Positions 13,601-26,600 of a stretch of DNA of 58,630 nt are shown here, piece after piece. The stretch is from Amphimedon queenslandica (Eukaryota > Porifera > Demospongiae > Haplosclerida > Niphatidae), in contig NW_003546244.1 of assembly GCF_000090795.2 (NCBI RefSeq), forward strand, positions 800,955-859,584, in the 5' to 3' direction. The position numbers were made by a program, and so were the translations under genes. Below the pieces are notes generated by a model. That model saw only the letters and a program-made list of their open reading frames with translations. It was not told where the DNA came from and did not search any database. Each line of letters starts with the position of its first letter. Position 1 is the first letter of the stretch.

Positions 13601-14721
13601 TAATGAAACTTATGAAATGAAGAGAGGGACATGTAATTGAACTTAAGGCAAATCACAAAAACTAGTATTATAAATGTTTGAGAGATTATTAGAAAAATAA
13701 AAGAAGATATTAATATTTATTATGATTGTCTGTATAGAGTATGACACCTGATGAGCTCATGCAAGAGAAGCACTTAGTGCAAAAGACACTGCTTCAGTTT
13801 GAAAAGAGGCACGGAAGACCAGTTAGTGTAGAATGTTATAAGTATGCTTTGAAATTTCGTAAACGTATTTTAATTTGTAGCAAAGTCCAGAGAGTAAGGC
13901 AATCATGAGGCCACTATATGATACGTACAGAGAAATTAAAAGACTTGTCCAGAAAGTTAGTAAAAACATTGCACTATTGTAATATTATGCTTAATAATAA
14001 TGTAGAATCAACATCACGAAGTAGTAGATAGTCCAACAATAGCGGGCAAAAGAGATAATAGCTTGTGGTCGGATACAATGTTGCAGCAAACTTTATCCCC
14101 TGATCTAAAGCTACCAGAAACACCACATCAACAACACTCTTTCTTTGCAGGGAGAGGTACAGTATGAATCTTATAGTTGTATTTTCATATTAATGTGATT
14201 TCAGAAGGAAAAGAAAGGCTTACTTCAACGCCAATATCCAAATCCCATAAATCACTTAATCGGAAAAGTGCTAGTACAAGTTGTGTACCACTCACTGAAC
14301 ATGATAAAAAGGTTTGGATGAGCAACGATCAGCTACAAAAAGCATCAGCGTAAGATAAATAAATACCTTGCAATGCGTAATAATAGTATAATGCATTATA
14401 TATATAACTATGTAGACACGAACTTAGAGTGCAGTTGGAGTTGGCACAGACCAGAAAGAGAGAGCAAAGGCAGCAGCTAAGAGCATTTGAGACTGAGTTT
14501 CAAGAAAGAGAAAAGAGGTAGTTCTTAACCTGTAGCTACATGTATATGCATTGCTTCTTTCGTAGGCCTGTCCAGCATGATGACAAGAGAAAGCTAATGC
14601 ACAATGAGTACATACAGTACAAGGTATGCTGGCAGCATTTAAAAAAATTTTTGATAATCATTTTTTAAAATAGGAGTTAAAAAATAGAATATCACAGCTG
14701 GAACAATTTTTAATAAAATAG
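8657..14721 (+). CDS. FAM13A: FAM13-family Rho GTPase-activating protein
   Basis: ATG 8657 (MAGKPGKLIKSKSQE) splices to 8886-9204, then 9304-9446, 9698-9761 and many short exons to TAG 14719-14721. The RhoGAP domain shows FGVPLKQLL, GLDQEGLYRINGN with the catalytic-type Arg, LRQLPDPLVPDPV, LPKDHYRLLKYLCAHL and NKMTAVSLSIVFGPNIF. A long Ser/Thr-rich central region (11300-13600) follows. The C-terminus has the two conserved FAM13 helical blocks: LLQFEKRHGRPV with PLYDTYREIKRLV, and ELRVQLELAQTRKREQR...FETEFQ with EYIQYKELKNRISQLEQFL, predicted coiled coil. RhoGAP activity would switch off Rho/Rac-type GTPases. FAM13A/B/C are vertebrate paralogues, so the symbol marks family only. Some small exons in 9780-11300 are uncertain. 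Confidence 0.88.
10578..10621. repeat. (CT)n microsatellite in FAM13 intron
   Basis: About 22 CT units lie in the pyrimidine-rich intron upstream of a FAM13 exon. The open frames over it on both strands are low-complexity artefacts. Confidence 0.95.
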
Positions 14722-15247
14722 TCCGCCTTATTAAATTTTATAATTATTTTGTTAGTTGCATTGTTATATAATATTATAATAATTATTTGTAATAAAATAA
14801 AAAAATTCTTCCCAAAAATTTAAAGAAAAATAGCTACATGTACAATTTAAGGTGTAAACAAGTGCGAACAAGCTTGTTCACACTTCAATTTTACACTTGT
14901 AAAAATAATTACAACTTTTAGCTTGATATTGTTGAACAGAGTTATCAGATTTTAAATGAGCTATCCTTTAAAGATACCACACCATTCCATAATTATAACA
15001 CTCAATTTTTATTAGAAAGGAAAAAATCACAATAACAAAACGATAGCATTTTTAAACTAGCGACACATGAAAAGATATAAAAACAAAATCAATTAGCCTA
15101 TGAGAGACATAAAATGGTCACATTAATACATACACATTAATACAATGTGCAAGCTCATGGACATGAGAAAAAATGTTTTCTAATAATAATAATAATAATG
15201 ATAAATCATATAGTTTGTTGTTGGTTTATTATCTGATGCTTAGCTTG
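14722..15247. other. Convergent 3' spacer between FAM13 and epsin
   Basis: AT-rich with no coding signal. AATAAA-type words near 14793-14803 could end the FAM13 transcript; a short TAA-repeat tract lies near 15181-15200. Both flanking genes end here. Confidence 0.5.
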
Positions 15248-18200
15248 CTATGAGAAAGGATTAAAGGACTCTGTTGTGCCTGATCCAGGTAGCAGAGGAG
15301 GAGGAAGAGGATCTACAAATAGAAAAGAAGAAGATGGAGGGAGGGAGAAAAAGTAAAAGAATGAAAGAGGTAGAGAAGAATACCACAGTTTGTAAAAAGA
15401 GTTTCATCAAAAGTGATTATACAAGTACATGCATGCCTGCTCTCATTGGAGCTTACCAAAGGTGGGTCCTTGTTGCAATTGAGCAAGCGTAGGAGCTGGT
15501 GCCTTTACCGACTCAAAGGGATTACCAGAGCGAGCAGTTGGAGGAGTCACTGCTGGAGGTAGCGGAGCAATCCCAAATGGATTGACTGATGAAGTTGGAG
15601 GAGGCAGTGGAGCCGTCAGTGCATCAAGATTAACAAGAGTTGCATTAGTACCCAAGAATGACTCCTCAACCTTTTGTGGTTTCTACAATTAAAAATGGAA
15701 GTCACATACAGTAGTCATAATGATTCAGTGTGCTGAGAGCATGTTGAAATGTAGAAAATTTACATGTATATTGTAACTAGCAAGTTCCATTGTTGAATGG
15801 TTACCACTTTAATGTTTATTATTAGTTTTGTAATCATTGTATCATAGTCCCTGTACTATAATACATGTACATGTAGTGCAGTACATGGTCATTGGCCAAC
15901 TTTTAAAAATTCATAAAATCAGCTTAAACTTTCTACGAAATATAAAAACATTAATAAAAAAATGCAATGGGAGTAATTTCGAAGCCATTTTTTTGATAAA
16001 ACCATGGGCTATAGCACAGGGAATTTTTCAGAAATTGGCCATTTAGAAAAAATGGCCATAACTCGAAAAATATATGTTGGAATCAACTCAAACTTTCTAC
16101 ATAGCATAAGGACATCAATATGTATCAAAAAATGTAATAAAAATTTGGGGTGATTTCGAACCCATTTTTCGGAAAAAACCATGGGCTATAGTACAGGGAA
16201 TTTTTCAGAAATTGGCCATTTTAAAAAAATGGCCATAACTCGAAAAATATTTGTCGGAATCAACTCAAACTTTCTACATAGCATAAGGACATCAATATGT
16301 ATCAAAAAATGTAATAAAAATTTGGGGTGATTTTGGACCCATTTTTCGGAAAAAACCATGGGCTATAGTACAGGGAATTTTTAAGAAATTGGCCATTTTA
16401 AAAAAATGGCCATAACTTGAAAAATATTTGTTGGAATCAACTCAAACTTTCTACATAGCATAAGGACATCAATATGTATCAAAAAATGTAATAAAAATTT
16501 GGGGTAATTTCAGACCCATTTTTCGGAAAAAACCATGGGCTATAGTACAGGGAATTTTAAGAAATTGGCCCATTTTTTTAAATGCTGATAAAACATCAGT
16601 TAGAACCATACATGTATATGTATACATATGTCAGTAGCTATCAGTACAAATGTACCTTGTCAGTATTACTAGTAGAAGTTGTGATGGAGTCAAGAGGAGG
16701 ATTGAATGCTGACAAGTCAAAAGAAGAAGTCCCAGATGTTGATGGAATGACCGGCAGAGTAGGAGGATCATCAAAACCAGTAGAACCGATCTCTCCAGCC
16801 AACGGAAGTGGAGCAAAAGGATCAGACATTGTAGTATTAGTAGGAGAGAATGATGTCCATGTACTGTACGGAGAAGACACAATAACAACAATAATGTATA
16901 CACACGTATTTAATGGCATCTGTTTAAAATAACAAAAGCAAGAGGAACTGAAACTAACAACAAAATTTATAAAAATGAGACCCAGATATGTTTATTACAC
17001 TGACTAATGCCAACACCATGACGAGAGCCTAAAACTGACTAAATAGCAAAACACACAACACAGTTGATGTACATGTACATGTACTAGCTATAAAGAGGGG
17101 AACTACAGTATATATAATCAACTGAAACTAACTAGTTATCACAAGTGAAGCCCATAGTCAATAACACTGATAACGTACACATTACCTGGTGCTAGGTGGA
17201 GGTGCTACTGAGACTGATAATCCACTGGTAGTGTTGCTGCTACTGGTCCAAGGATCAGGGGGTAGAGTAGGAGGAGCAAAAGGATCATTCGTAGATGCAA
17301 ACGGGTCAGAAGAAGCTGGCTGCTTGTTAGGTGAGGTCTTAGTAACCAGATCATAGGAGGGAGGGAGCTCCCCTCCACCACCTGTAGCCCATGGATCACT
17401 CAAACCACCTATTAAACACAAGACCCACTAATGTAATAATTATTATGGATTATAATTAGTGTACTGTGCATGTATTAGAACATAAACAAATGTACCTATA
17501 GATGTAGCTACAAAAGAAATGATCACTAAATACAAATATCATCATTAGTGTATTTATAACATAAATATAATGTACAGCAACTTCCAAAAATAACGCAAAC
17601 ACATGCAGATCATCAACAACACAAGTACAAAATAAGAATTGATTTAAATACGACAGTCATGCGTACATGTACATGAATGTACGCACAAAAAAACAAAAGA
17701 TGTGTACATGTACATATACATAAACAGAGAGGGGCACAAACATGTACATGTATAAACAAGACAAACATGTAGAAGAGAGGGAAATAGAAGGAGGAGTGAG
17801 GGTGAAGAAGAGAGAAAAGAAGAGGTAATGTGTGTGTGAAGGAATACCAAGTAGATCAGGTTCATTATTCTCAGTGTCATCATCATTTTCTTCCTCTCCT
17901 TGACCTTCTGTCTCTCGTTTACTCATCTCCAGTGCTATCTTTAAACTCTCCTCCTCTTGTTTCCTAAAGAACAAACACATTCATACAAAATGGTTAATGC
18001 AAAGCCTGTCCTATCATTTAATTTGTTGTATCACCAGTATATTATTATATACAGCCTATCTTTTAATGGTTTAGGAAATTTACATATAACACTAGCAATT
18101 GATCACCAGACACCAAACTATTATTAATACTAATATAAACTGTGGCCAGTCAAGCTATTTACTCCAATGCCTAAAAAAGGAAGAAGAGGAACACTCTTCA

Positions 18201-19172
18201 GATGAAAGTAAGGCACTACTGCCCCAGTCCACTGTGTACAGACAATAAAGAAACAGTATCAGGTTTATTGGGCTGGCAGTCGGTTCTTTTGAAGTATAAC
18301 TGATTGAGACATAAGGAATATATTCAATTTCTCTGAAATGACAAATACAGACAGTAATATAATCATGATGTGGGTGATTGCAATAAGCAAACACTGTGGC
18401 CAACACTGAAAGTAAAGAAAAGAGTGTGTAAAGGCTAAAGCTAACAATATTTACTATAAACTATTGGCAAGATATTAACACAATTCACCCAAGGAGTATA
18501 AATATAATATTACTATAAAATGCTGCGCTAGAGCAAGTTTCTATCAAATCAATAAATCACAGTTTAGATTATAGGGCTTTCTACACTTGAAGGGTTAGAA
18601 CAGGTCAGGTGATTCCCCACTATCTTCAGGATCTCGTATTATTATGATAGTATTTCTGATCCAGCTGCCATTGGTTATCTATTGCAAGCACATTCAAACC
18701 ACATGTGGAGGTGGTTTGGCTTAATGCATTGAAGTCAATTCGCATCAGGTGTGGAATGACTGCAACCAAATCAAACTGGTTCAATGAGCATTAGAAGTGC
18801 TATTGCAGAAAGGCTTTATGAAGCATATAATGTAAAAGCTTCATAATTATCCTTAAAAGATGTCTTACACTTGCAATACACTATTACCATGCAAAAATAT
18901 TTAGCCTAAGTTTTCCATGTTTCATTAAACTGCTAATACGAGTCATTACATCTCCATTAGACATCAAAACATGTTAGTGAACTAGATATGGTATAGAGTC
19001 GTCATTACCTCAACTTCTCCTCCTCATCAGCTTGTTCCTTTGACATCCTCAAGGCCAACTGAAGCTGTAGCTCCTCCTCATCCTTTGCTGACGGTTTGCT
19101 CTGATCAATGTGAGGCTTGAACACACCACCAGATGCTGAATCACTAACACTGTGAGGATGATTGCTCCTAGA

Positions 19173-19207
<35 letters not shown>

Positions 19208-21384
19208 TTAGATTAGAAAGTGAAAGTGGTCAATAAACGAGAGAGGCCAGAAACAAACAACAAAATGAAAAAGAGAGCAATAACGAAAAATGGAGGATGT
19301 GTTGTGTGATTAAAAACAAGTGGATACCTCTGAGATGAACTGGCAGTGCTAGTGGTTGTGCTGCTGGTCTTTGGAGTCCTACTGGACACATTAATGAGTC
19401 ATACACTAATCACACTGATAGCCAATTGTGTGTGTTACATACTATACGTACCTTCTAGTGCCTGCAACGCTACTAGAAACTGAATCACTGCCAAATCCTG
19501 TAGTGGCTGTGTTACGCTCGCGAGACTAAACAAAATAAGAAACAAGGCCAACAACAATAATAATGATGACAACAATAATAATAACAATAGTGATAATAAT
19601 AATAATGCCAATAAAGGAATTTGTGGATGAGTATGAGAGATAGGGAAAGGGAAAGAGAGAGGAAAATGAAAAGAGAAACTCAAGTGATAATTTGAAAGTA
19701 CAAGGGAGGTTACTATAATGCATGTACAGGAATGAGGGAAACAAGACATGAACATAGGAAACAAGTGATGTACACTGTAAGAATACTAGAGAAGGAATCA
19801 CAGTATAGTGTAAGAATATTAGAGATAAGGAGTCATAGTATACTGTAGGGGTACTATAGATAGGGAATCACACTATGCACATGTAGTATCATATAGTGTG
19901 GTGTGTGTATTAGAACATAACACAACATGATTGCCTGAATTAAAGTATAGGAGCTGATATTATAAATATACATGTACATGTACGTGTTTGATGGTATCAA
20001 TTGATGCACTCACTAATGTAGCACGTGCTCTTTCTTCTGTCAGCTTCTGATCATCTTTAAGTAGCTCAACAAGAGTCTTCGCTTTTTCTCTTACTAAAAA
20101 ATTTAAACCGTTCACCATAAATGTGTGATTGTGTACATGGTTTCATGTTACCTAAGTTTCCATTGTCCTTCCCATCTTTATCGATGAACTGAAAGTCTTT
20201 CAACGTTTCAATGGAGAATATGTTATCCTTGCACTGCTGGACGACTCTCTCAGATCCACTTTTAACAAGATACTCAAGGACCACAAGAGACTGTTAAAAG
20301 CAAATCGAGTGCATCGTGACAAGTGAATAAGTTTAGGACGTACCTTGTAGACATGACGCCAATTCTTTCCATGATCGTTCAATCTCTTCCATAACATACC
20401 CATCACCAGTGCATAGGCTTGACTGTAAAGAAAAAGAAGGAGGAAGGAAGAAAGGAAGGAAAAATAATAAAGGAAGAGTTAAATAGAGAGAGTGTGTGTG
20501 TGTGTGTGTGTGCGTGAGAGAGAGAGAGAATAAAAAGATCATGCACTAACATGTGAAAGGTATATTCAGCAATTTCAGCCATTACAGTCCCTGATGGGCC
20601 CCATGGCTCATTTGATGTAGCATCTCGTACTTTGACCTCAGCATCAGTGTAATTATATACAACATTTTTACTATAAAAAAGAGTACAATCATGTAATGAC
20701 AACTATCATGAACTCATACACAAAAGGAAATTAGCTATCATCACAGGTCATCGCTATAATGTTACTAACATTGTACAATGTATAATTCCTCTTATTAATA
20801 TTATCAACATGCAGACAATGCTACATAAATGGAGGAAGAAGCGCCTACACATATACCACTAGCATGTGGTTTACAAGAGCAGCCTTATGAAGAATTGTTT
20901 TAAGAAGAAATTAAATGTAAAGTGGTCCTTCCTTTCTCAAATCAATTCCTAACACTCAAGCTAACGGAAACATTAATGTGTACAAACATGATGAGGCATT
21001 TATAGTAGACTATACAATGATTTACTATCATGAATTAAAACCAAACTAGCACTCAAAATCAAAATATTCCTCACGCCAGGTTATTTTAATAATAAGTATT
21101 TAAAGACTTATAATCTTAAAAGGTACATGTACAAGAAATAAAACAAAATTTCAAAACGAAGCCCCAGATTGGCTCGATTCAGCACGTAAATTATTTCAAT
21201 CTTTAGGGAACTAAAATCACCACAACATCAAAACAGGACTCCCCTCTCAGTGGATATCACCTCTTCACTCTCTCACTCTCAGGGCCAATGATGGCCTAAT
21301 TACGTGTACATAAACGAATTAGAAGCACATCACATGTGACTAGATCTAATATGCGTCTTACAATTCTCTTCTGAGCTTGGACAT
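15248..21384 (-). CDS. EPN: Epsin (ENTH-domain endocytic adaptor)
   Basis: Start ATG is the complement of 21382-21384 (MSKLRRE), spliced to the ENTH exons at 20.7-20.0 kb: KNVVYNYTDAEVKVRDATS, EPWGPSGTVMAEIAEYTF, MLWKRLNDHGKNWRHVYK, VVLEYLVKSGSERVVQQC, TLKDFQFIDKDGKDNG and REKAKTLVELLKDD. Two ubiquitin-interacting motifs follow, EELQLQLALRMSKEQ (about 19.0 kb) and EESLKIALEMSKRE (about 17.95 kb). Next come DPW and DPF motifs for AP-2/clathrin (17.2-17.4 and 16.65-16.83 kb) and NPF motifs for EH domains (15.45-15.66 kb). The last exon (15248-15279) encodes TTESFNPFS and a stop, so the protein ends in an NPF as epsins do. The protein binds PI(4,5)P2 at the plasma membrane and helps form clathrin coats around ubiquitinated cargo. 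Confidence 0.93.
15890..16580. repeat. Intronic ~177-bp tandem repeat array (epsin intron)
   Basis: Four monomers in the same sense as the pirin array. 'ggccataact' occurs near 16054, 16230 and 16408, giving periods of 176-178 bp; 'ccatgggctatagtacaggg' recurs in three copies and 'ccatgggctatagcacaggg' once. It lies between the NPF and DPF exons of epsin. Confidence 0.9.
19171..19207. repeat. (GA)n microsatellite in epsin intron
   Basis: Imperfect GA repeat next to the exon encoding the first UIM; on the gene strand it forms a CT-rich tract inside an intron. Confidence 0.85.
20491..20529. repeat. (GT)n(GA)n compound microsatellite in epsin ENTH intron
   Basis: GT repeat followed by GA repeat. 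The minus-strand ORFs rich in HTHTHT or LSLSLS around here are its translation and not protein. Confidence 0.9.
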
Positions 21385-22225
21385 TTCTAGTATCAAGGTC
21401 TGAGGAGAGAGGAAAGGAAACCGAGAGCTAAAGGAACAGAGTAAAACCTCCTACAACAAAAACGACCACACCTCTTATTAGGTTAGTGACGTATAAGGTT
21501 ACTCACGTGATCTGACATGGACACAAATGCAATCATGATGTTCATTTTCCACTGTTCAGCAAGCTTGAAGCTACTGTGTCTGATTACAATAGATTATTTT
21601 CTAGTTGATGTTTGTTTTTGAAAACATTCATGCCAACTGATACAATTAGATTTAGGCATCATCTGTTAATAGGCTTTCATGCTTGCAGCTTGCAATAAAC
21701 CGGTCTGGATTTATAGCCCTGCATTTAGAGGTATATACAGCAATTAGTAGAACAAAAATGCTGCTAGATCTACTCAGCATCAGTGAAGCATCTATCATGT
21801 AGCATAAGATCTAATTGCATCAGGTCAGTGATCATAAATACCCTAAGAATGTCTGTGTTGTAAATCTGATTAATTTTCAGTGCCAGGTTCCAGACCACAC
21901 CACACCACACCAATAAACAAAATTCCATTTAATACTCGCATGATTGCTATAACAACAAGGCTATGTGACACTGACAAGTTTTTCAATTAAATGCAGGACA
22001 AAGCAACTGCTGTGTACAAGTGTACAACTGTAACAAGATAGCACCAAATATGGCATCTGTGTATGGACAACAAGTGAAACAATATAGTTCCAGTCATGTG
22101 AGCCAATTACACCCACTCACTAAAAATAGTTATAAATATGACCATAGAGCTGCAGTCCAGGTTGTGTGACTTTACTCTCATTTTTTAAGCACTAGATTAG
22201 CAGGATAAAGAAATCTCTTTTTGCA
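21385..22225. promoter_or_regulatory. Divergent intergenic region, epsin / EF-hand gene 1
   Basis: About 840 bp between two divergently oriented starts. A TATAAATA at 22131-22138 lies 95 bp upstream of the EF-hand ATG, and TCATGTGAGC (22094-22103, containing a CATGTG E-box) lies 37 bp before it; the same pair precedes EF-hand gene 3. No TATA was seen on the epsin side. A 'cacaccacaccacacc' tract lies near 21896. Confidence 0.5.
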
Positions 22226-22848
22226 ATGGTAAGTCATCAATATCAGTTGTCCATGATGATATGAGTCTTTGTAATTAAAGGCTGTAAAACTCACTGCTGA
22301 AAAGAAGGCTGAGCTGAAAAAGATTTTTGACAAATATGATGCTGACAAGAATGGAGAGCTCACACTAGAGGAGCTGTTTGCTGCATTCAAATCTGCTGGT
22401 CTCCCAATGTCAAAGGTTCAAGTTGCTAACATGCTCTCAGCAGCTGACACTGATGGTAGTGGCACGTTGAACTATGAGGAGTATTTGCAATACAATGCTA
22501 AAGAGGCAACAAAAGAAAACTTTGATGTAAGTTTGACCTTATTCTCATAGCTATTTCATTTTCATTTGTATACAAAATGAAATGAAATCAATTTCATTTT
22601 GTATTCTCATACAGAAATATGACAAGAATGGAGATGGAGTTCTTGGGCCCGAGGAGGTTACTCTACTGGCCAAAGATCTAGGCTATGATCGGGTTACTCC
22701 TAAAGTAATAAAAGATCTCATCAACTCTGTTGACAAGGATGGTGATGGTGTCATCAATTTCCAAGGTAAGCATATACCTATTTGTATATAACTTAATCCA
22801 CATTATTCAAACTTTATAGAATTTCAAAACTTGAATGCTAAAAAGTAA
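22226..22848 (+). CDS. Four EF-hand calmodulin-like protein (EF-hand gene 1)
   Basis: Exons 22226-22228 (the ATG alone), 22281-22526, 22615-22765 and 22820-22848. The ~150-residue product begins MAVKLTAEKKAELKKIFDKY and has four canonical calcium loops: DADKNGELTLEE, DTDGSGTLNYEE, DKNGDGVLGPEE and DKDGDGVINFQE. It ends EFQNLNAKK. Length and four-loop layout match calmodulin/troponin C-like sensors, but sequence is not calmodulin itself. It is a close paralogue of EF-hand gene 3 (30870-31475): FKSAGLP and SK-QVANM blocks are shared and intron positions are identical. Expected to be a cytosolic Ca2+ sensor or buffer; the target is unknown. A TATA box and E-box lie just upstream. Confidence 0.92.
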
Positions 22849-23602
22849 CTCAGGGAACAAAGCAATGAACAAGAACATTAATTATAATAGTTAGCCTTGT
22901 CACAATGCTTTGTGTGAGAATTAGATATTTCTGGTTTTACATATTCTTTAATAATAATAATAATATCAATACTAATCTCCGCTGCAATATATACGTCAAC
23001 TAAATTCAAAATACACAGCAATAAGAAGCACTATTGAAAAAGCCCATTGTGAGTGGGCATAGTTGAAATTGGCTCATATATAGGAGTATTTGGCAAAGCT
23101 ACAACAAACAACTGTGTAGTTTTATCTGGCACACATGCACACACACTAAAATCCTTTTTAGCCACCACTTGATAATTAGATCTATGGCTGTGCTAATGTG
23201 TGCTAGCAAAGTGCAGTTTGTTTATCTTTACATTGAAATAATAAACAGCATAGTACAAGATACACTAATACTTGCATTGTAAGAGGTTATAAGGGCATAA
23301 GAGAATATTTACATTCACTCCAATAGGATTCTGTCTAAATCTTGTGATGTGAATAAATTAGGTAGAATGTAGCTACATCTAACGCAATGATACCTTCACA
23401 TTCAGACACATAGTCTGAGAATTTAATTGGTTGCTATGCAAAAATAATAAATGCTTGTCACTATAAAGACAAAGCATGCATATCGGCACACTTTATGATA
23501 TTTCATTTTTTAGTAATTGAGTTATCAGTAATTACACACACAAATTAATTATATTGATTGTACAGCGTTACAAAATGTAGTAATTACAGCAGCAGGTGTA
23601 CT
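22849..23602. other. Convergent 3' spacer
   Basis: AT-rich sequence between the 3' ends of EF-hand gene 1 and the Cys/Pro-rich receptor. No ORF, hairpin or repeat family could be supported. Confidence 0.4.
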
Positions 23603-26600
23603 TTAGATGTCAGTTGTATCTGTGTCACAAATTAGCTTCATCTCTTGCTCCACTACAAAATGTGTTTAGCTCTTAGATTGATGAAACTAGGTTAATATAC
23701 TTACCGAGTGCTTTCTTTCTTAATCTGTACTGCTTGACAGCAATCACAGCACATAGCATTGCCAAGGTAACCAGTGATGTCAAAATAGCAATTCCCATCA
23801 AAATGTAATTAGTGATGAAGTCATTGGCAGGTTTATACGTGGTAACATTAGCTGTACACACCCAAAGAAAAAAAGCAATATGTAACCAATCTAATTACAT
23901 GACAAATACAATAGCAGCCAATGTGTGCGTACATCAAAGTGCCTCTGTCTTAACAAAATTGCCATTGAAGCCACAATAGCAATGAATAGTATCTATTATA
24001 CACATAGTAGCTACCTTACCATCAGTGCATTTGACCACTGGGTAGCATGGAGCTGTTATACACTGTACTGGAACAAGAGAGCAAGTTTGATTTGAGCTAC
24101 AGCCACCGTTAGCGATCTGACATGAATACTTGCAATAACTAGTAGAGCCATACACTTGACAGGTTGAACCAACAGGGCACAATACCACATCACATGGATC
24201 GACTATATAAGCATAATACATTATACATGTACGTATGTAAATAACTGTACCTGAGTTGTGACTACTATATTGACAATGAGAAGTAGTGAAGTTATACTGA
24301 CATACTCCTGGTTCAATAGGTGGGTTATGAGGAGGTGGTGGACAATTTAAAGGAGGAGGAGTAGTGAAATATGCTTCATAGTCATATTGACTGCCACACA
24401 ACCAGTATCCCTGACACCAATCCAAAAATGAATGACACACTAAAGTTGAGAGAGAGAGGAAAGGATAAAATACGGAACAAATAAAGAAGAAGAGGTAGAG
24501 GCCATAGACAAAGTATTACACTTACTTGACCATGTACATGTTCCTAACTGATTGATGCATTCTCCTGGCGGTAATGCTACACTACTGCGATTGTTTTCAA
24601 CAGGTGTCAACGAGTGAGTATATATGTATTTATCAATAGCTGTGCCACACTGGTATCCAGTATCACTTAACCACATAGCACACTCATTATACCACTGACA
24701 CTTGAAATCAATATAAAGACACTCTTCCTTAGGTGGTGGTAAAGAATTAAAAGGAACACATTCTTGATGTGTTTTATTGTATTCTACATACACTGATTCC
24801 AGTGTACACTGATAGTTAACCCCAAAGCAACCTTTATTCCATGCCTTGCAAGGATTGTAATACTCACAACCAAAAGAAGTTTCAGTACAGATATTAGGTG
24901 GAGGTGCTATTTCTCGAGGTATGGGAACAGAACAGCTAACAGGATTAGATATACGAGCAGAGGAACAAGAGTAATCACCAGTACACTTATCATAAGTTAG
25001 AGAACAATTAAACTCTATGGAATATTATACACAAATTAGTATCACACAATAAACCAAAATTTCAACAGAGCTAGATATGTATCAGAAATTGAAATAAAAA
25101 TTGAGGGAAATAATGGAGCCATTTTTAAAGAAAAAGTATGGGCTATATAGTACAGGGGATTTTTCAGAAATTGACCACTTTAAAAAAATAGCTATAACTC
25201 AAAAAAATTTGTTGTAATCAGCTCAAACTTCTACATAGCATAAAGACATCAATATGTATCAGAAATGTAACAAATATGGGGGATTTTGGATCCATTTTTC
25301 ATAACAAAGCATACAAACCTGTAGGATGATAGTGACAATGACCCAAAGATAAATCATACTGGCATACACCAGGTTCAGGAGGAGGAGGTGGAGGGAGAGG
25401 ACAGGGAGGAGGAGGGGTAGTGAAATAAGCATCATAGTCATACTGACTGCCACACATCCAACGCGTCTTACACCAATCCATCCATGAACGACAGACTATA
25501 AAAAAGGGAGAAAATGCAATAAATAAGAAATTAAGAGAAAGAGAAAGAAGGTGAGAAACTATACTCACCTGACCATGTACATGTTCCTAACTGATTGATG
25601 CATTCTCCTGGTGGTAACAGTATATCACTGCCATTGTTGTCAATAAGAGACAACGAGTGAGTATATATGTATTTATCAATAGCTGTACCACACTGGTATC
25701 CAGTATCACTTAACCACATAGCACACTCATTATACCACTGACACTTGTTATCAATATAAAGACACTCTTCCTTAGGTGGTGGTGCAGGATGATAAGGAGG
25801 ACACGGAGGATTACTCTTATTATATTTTATGTATTCTGATTCCAGTGTACACTGAGGATCATTTTGGTGGCATCCTTTATTCCATGACTTGCAAGGATTG
25901 TAGTACAAACAACCAAATTGATCTTCAGTACATATATCAGGAGGTGGTGCTATATCTTGGGGTATTTTAACTGAACAGTTTCCAGAATCAGGTATACCAG
26001 GAGCACAAAAGTATCCACCAGTGCAATCATCATAAGTCAGAGTACATGTTAATTCTAGGATAAAGGAAAACAGTGGATGCGTAATAATGTTCAGATAGAA
26101 TCATGCAAAGGCTTTAACGATAACTAAAATGACTGAGCTAATTACTCTTTGTTATCACAAATCTACATTATTTAATACAAACTTACCAGTTAGTGAATGG
26201 AAATACTGACACTTGTTAGAAATTAAATTATACTGACACAGTCCTGATTCAGGTGGAGGAGTATAATTTGGCGGAGGCTTGGGACAAGGAGGAGGAGGAG
26301 TGGTGAAGTAAGCATCATAGTCATACTGACTACCACACAGCCAATATCCCTGACACCAATCCAGCCATGAACGACACACTATAGAGAAATAGTAAAAAGT
26401 TTTGTAAAATACTATAAATCATAACTTACTTGACCAGGTACAAGCTCCTAACTGATTAATGCATTCTCCTGGTGGTAAAGATAAACCATTATTATTGTTA
26501 TTGCTGCCTTCTTTAATAAGAGACAATGAGTGAGTATATATGTATTTATCAATAGCTGTACCACACTGGTATCCAGTATCACTTAACCACATAGCACACT

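Noticed and set aside
16631-16903. Overlapping minus-strand ORFs rich in Leu (and a plus-strand ORF) around 16.6-16.9 kb
   Set aside because: Only one frame gives DPF motifs and joins the epsin frame; others are shadows.
17644-17980. Two minus-strand ORFs rich in Cys/Tyr/Met
   Set aside because: Only the first part (EESLKIALEMSKRE...EPDLLG) is an epsin UIM exon; beyond the splice site it is intronic acatgtaca-type sequence.
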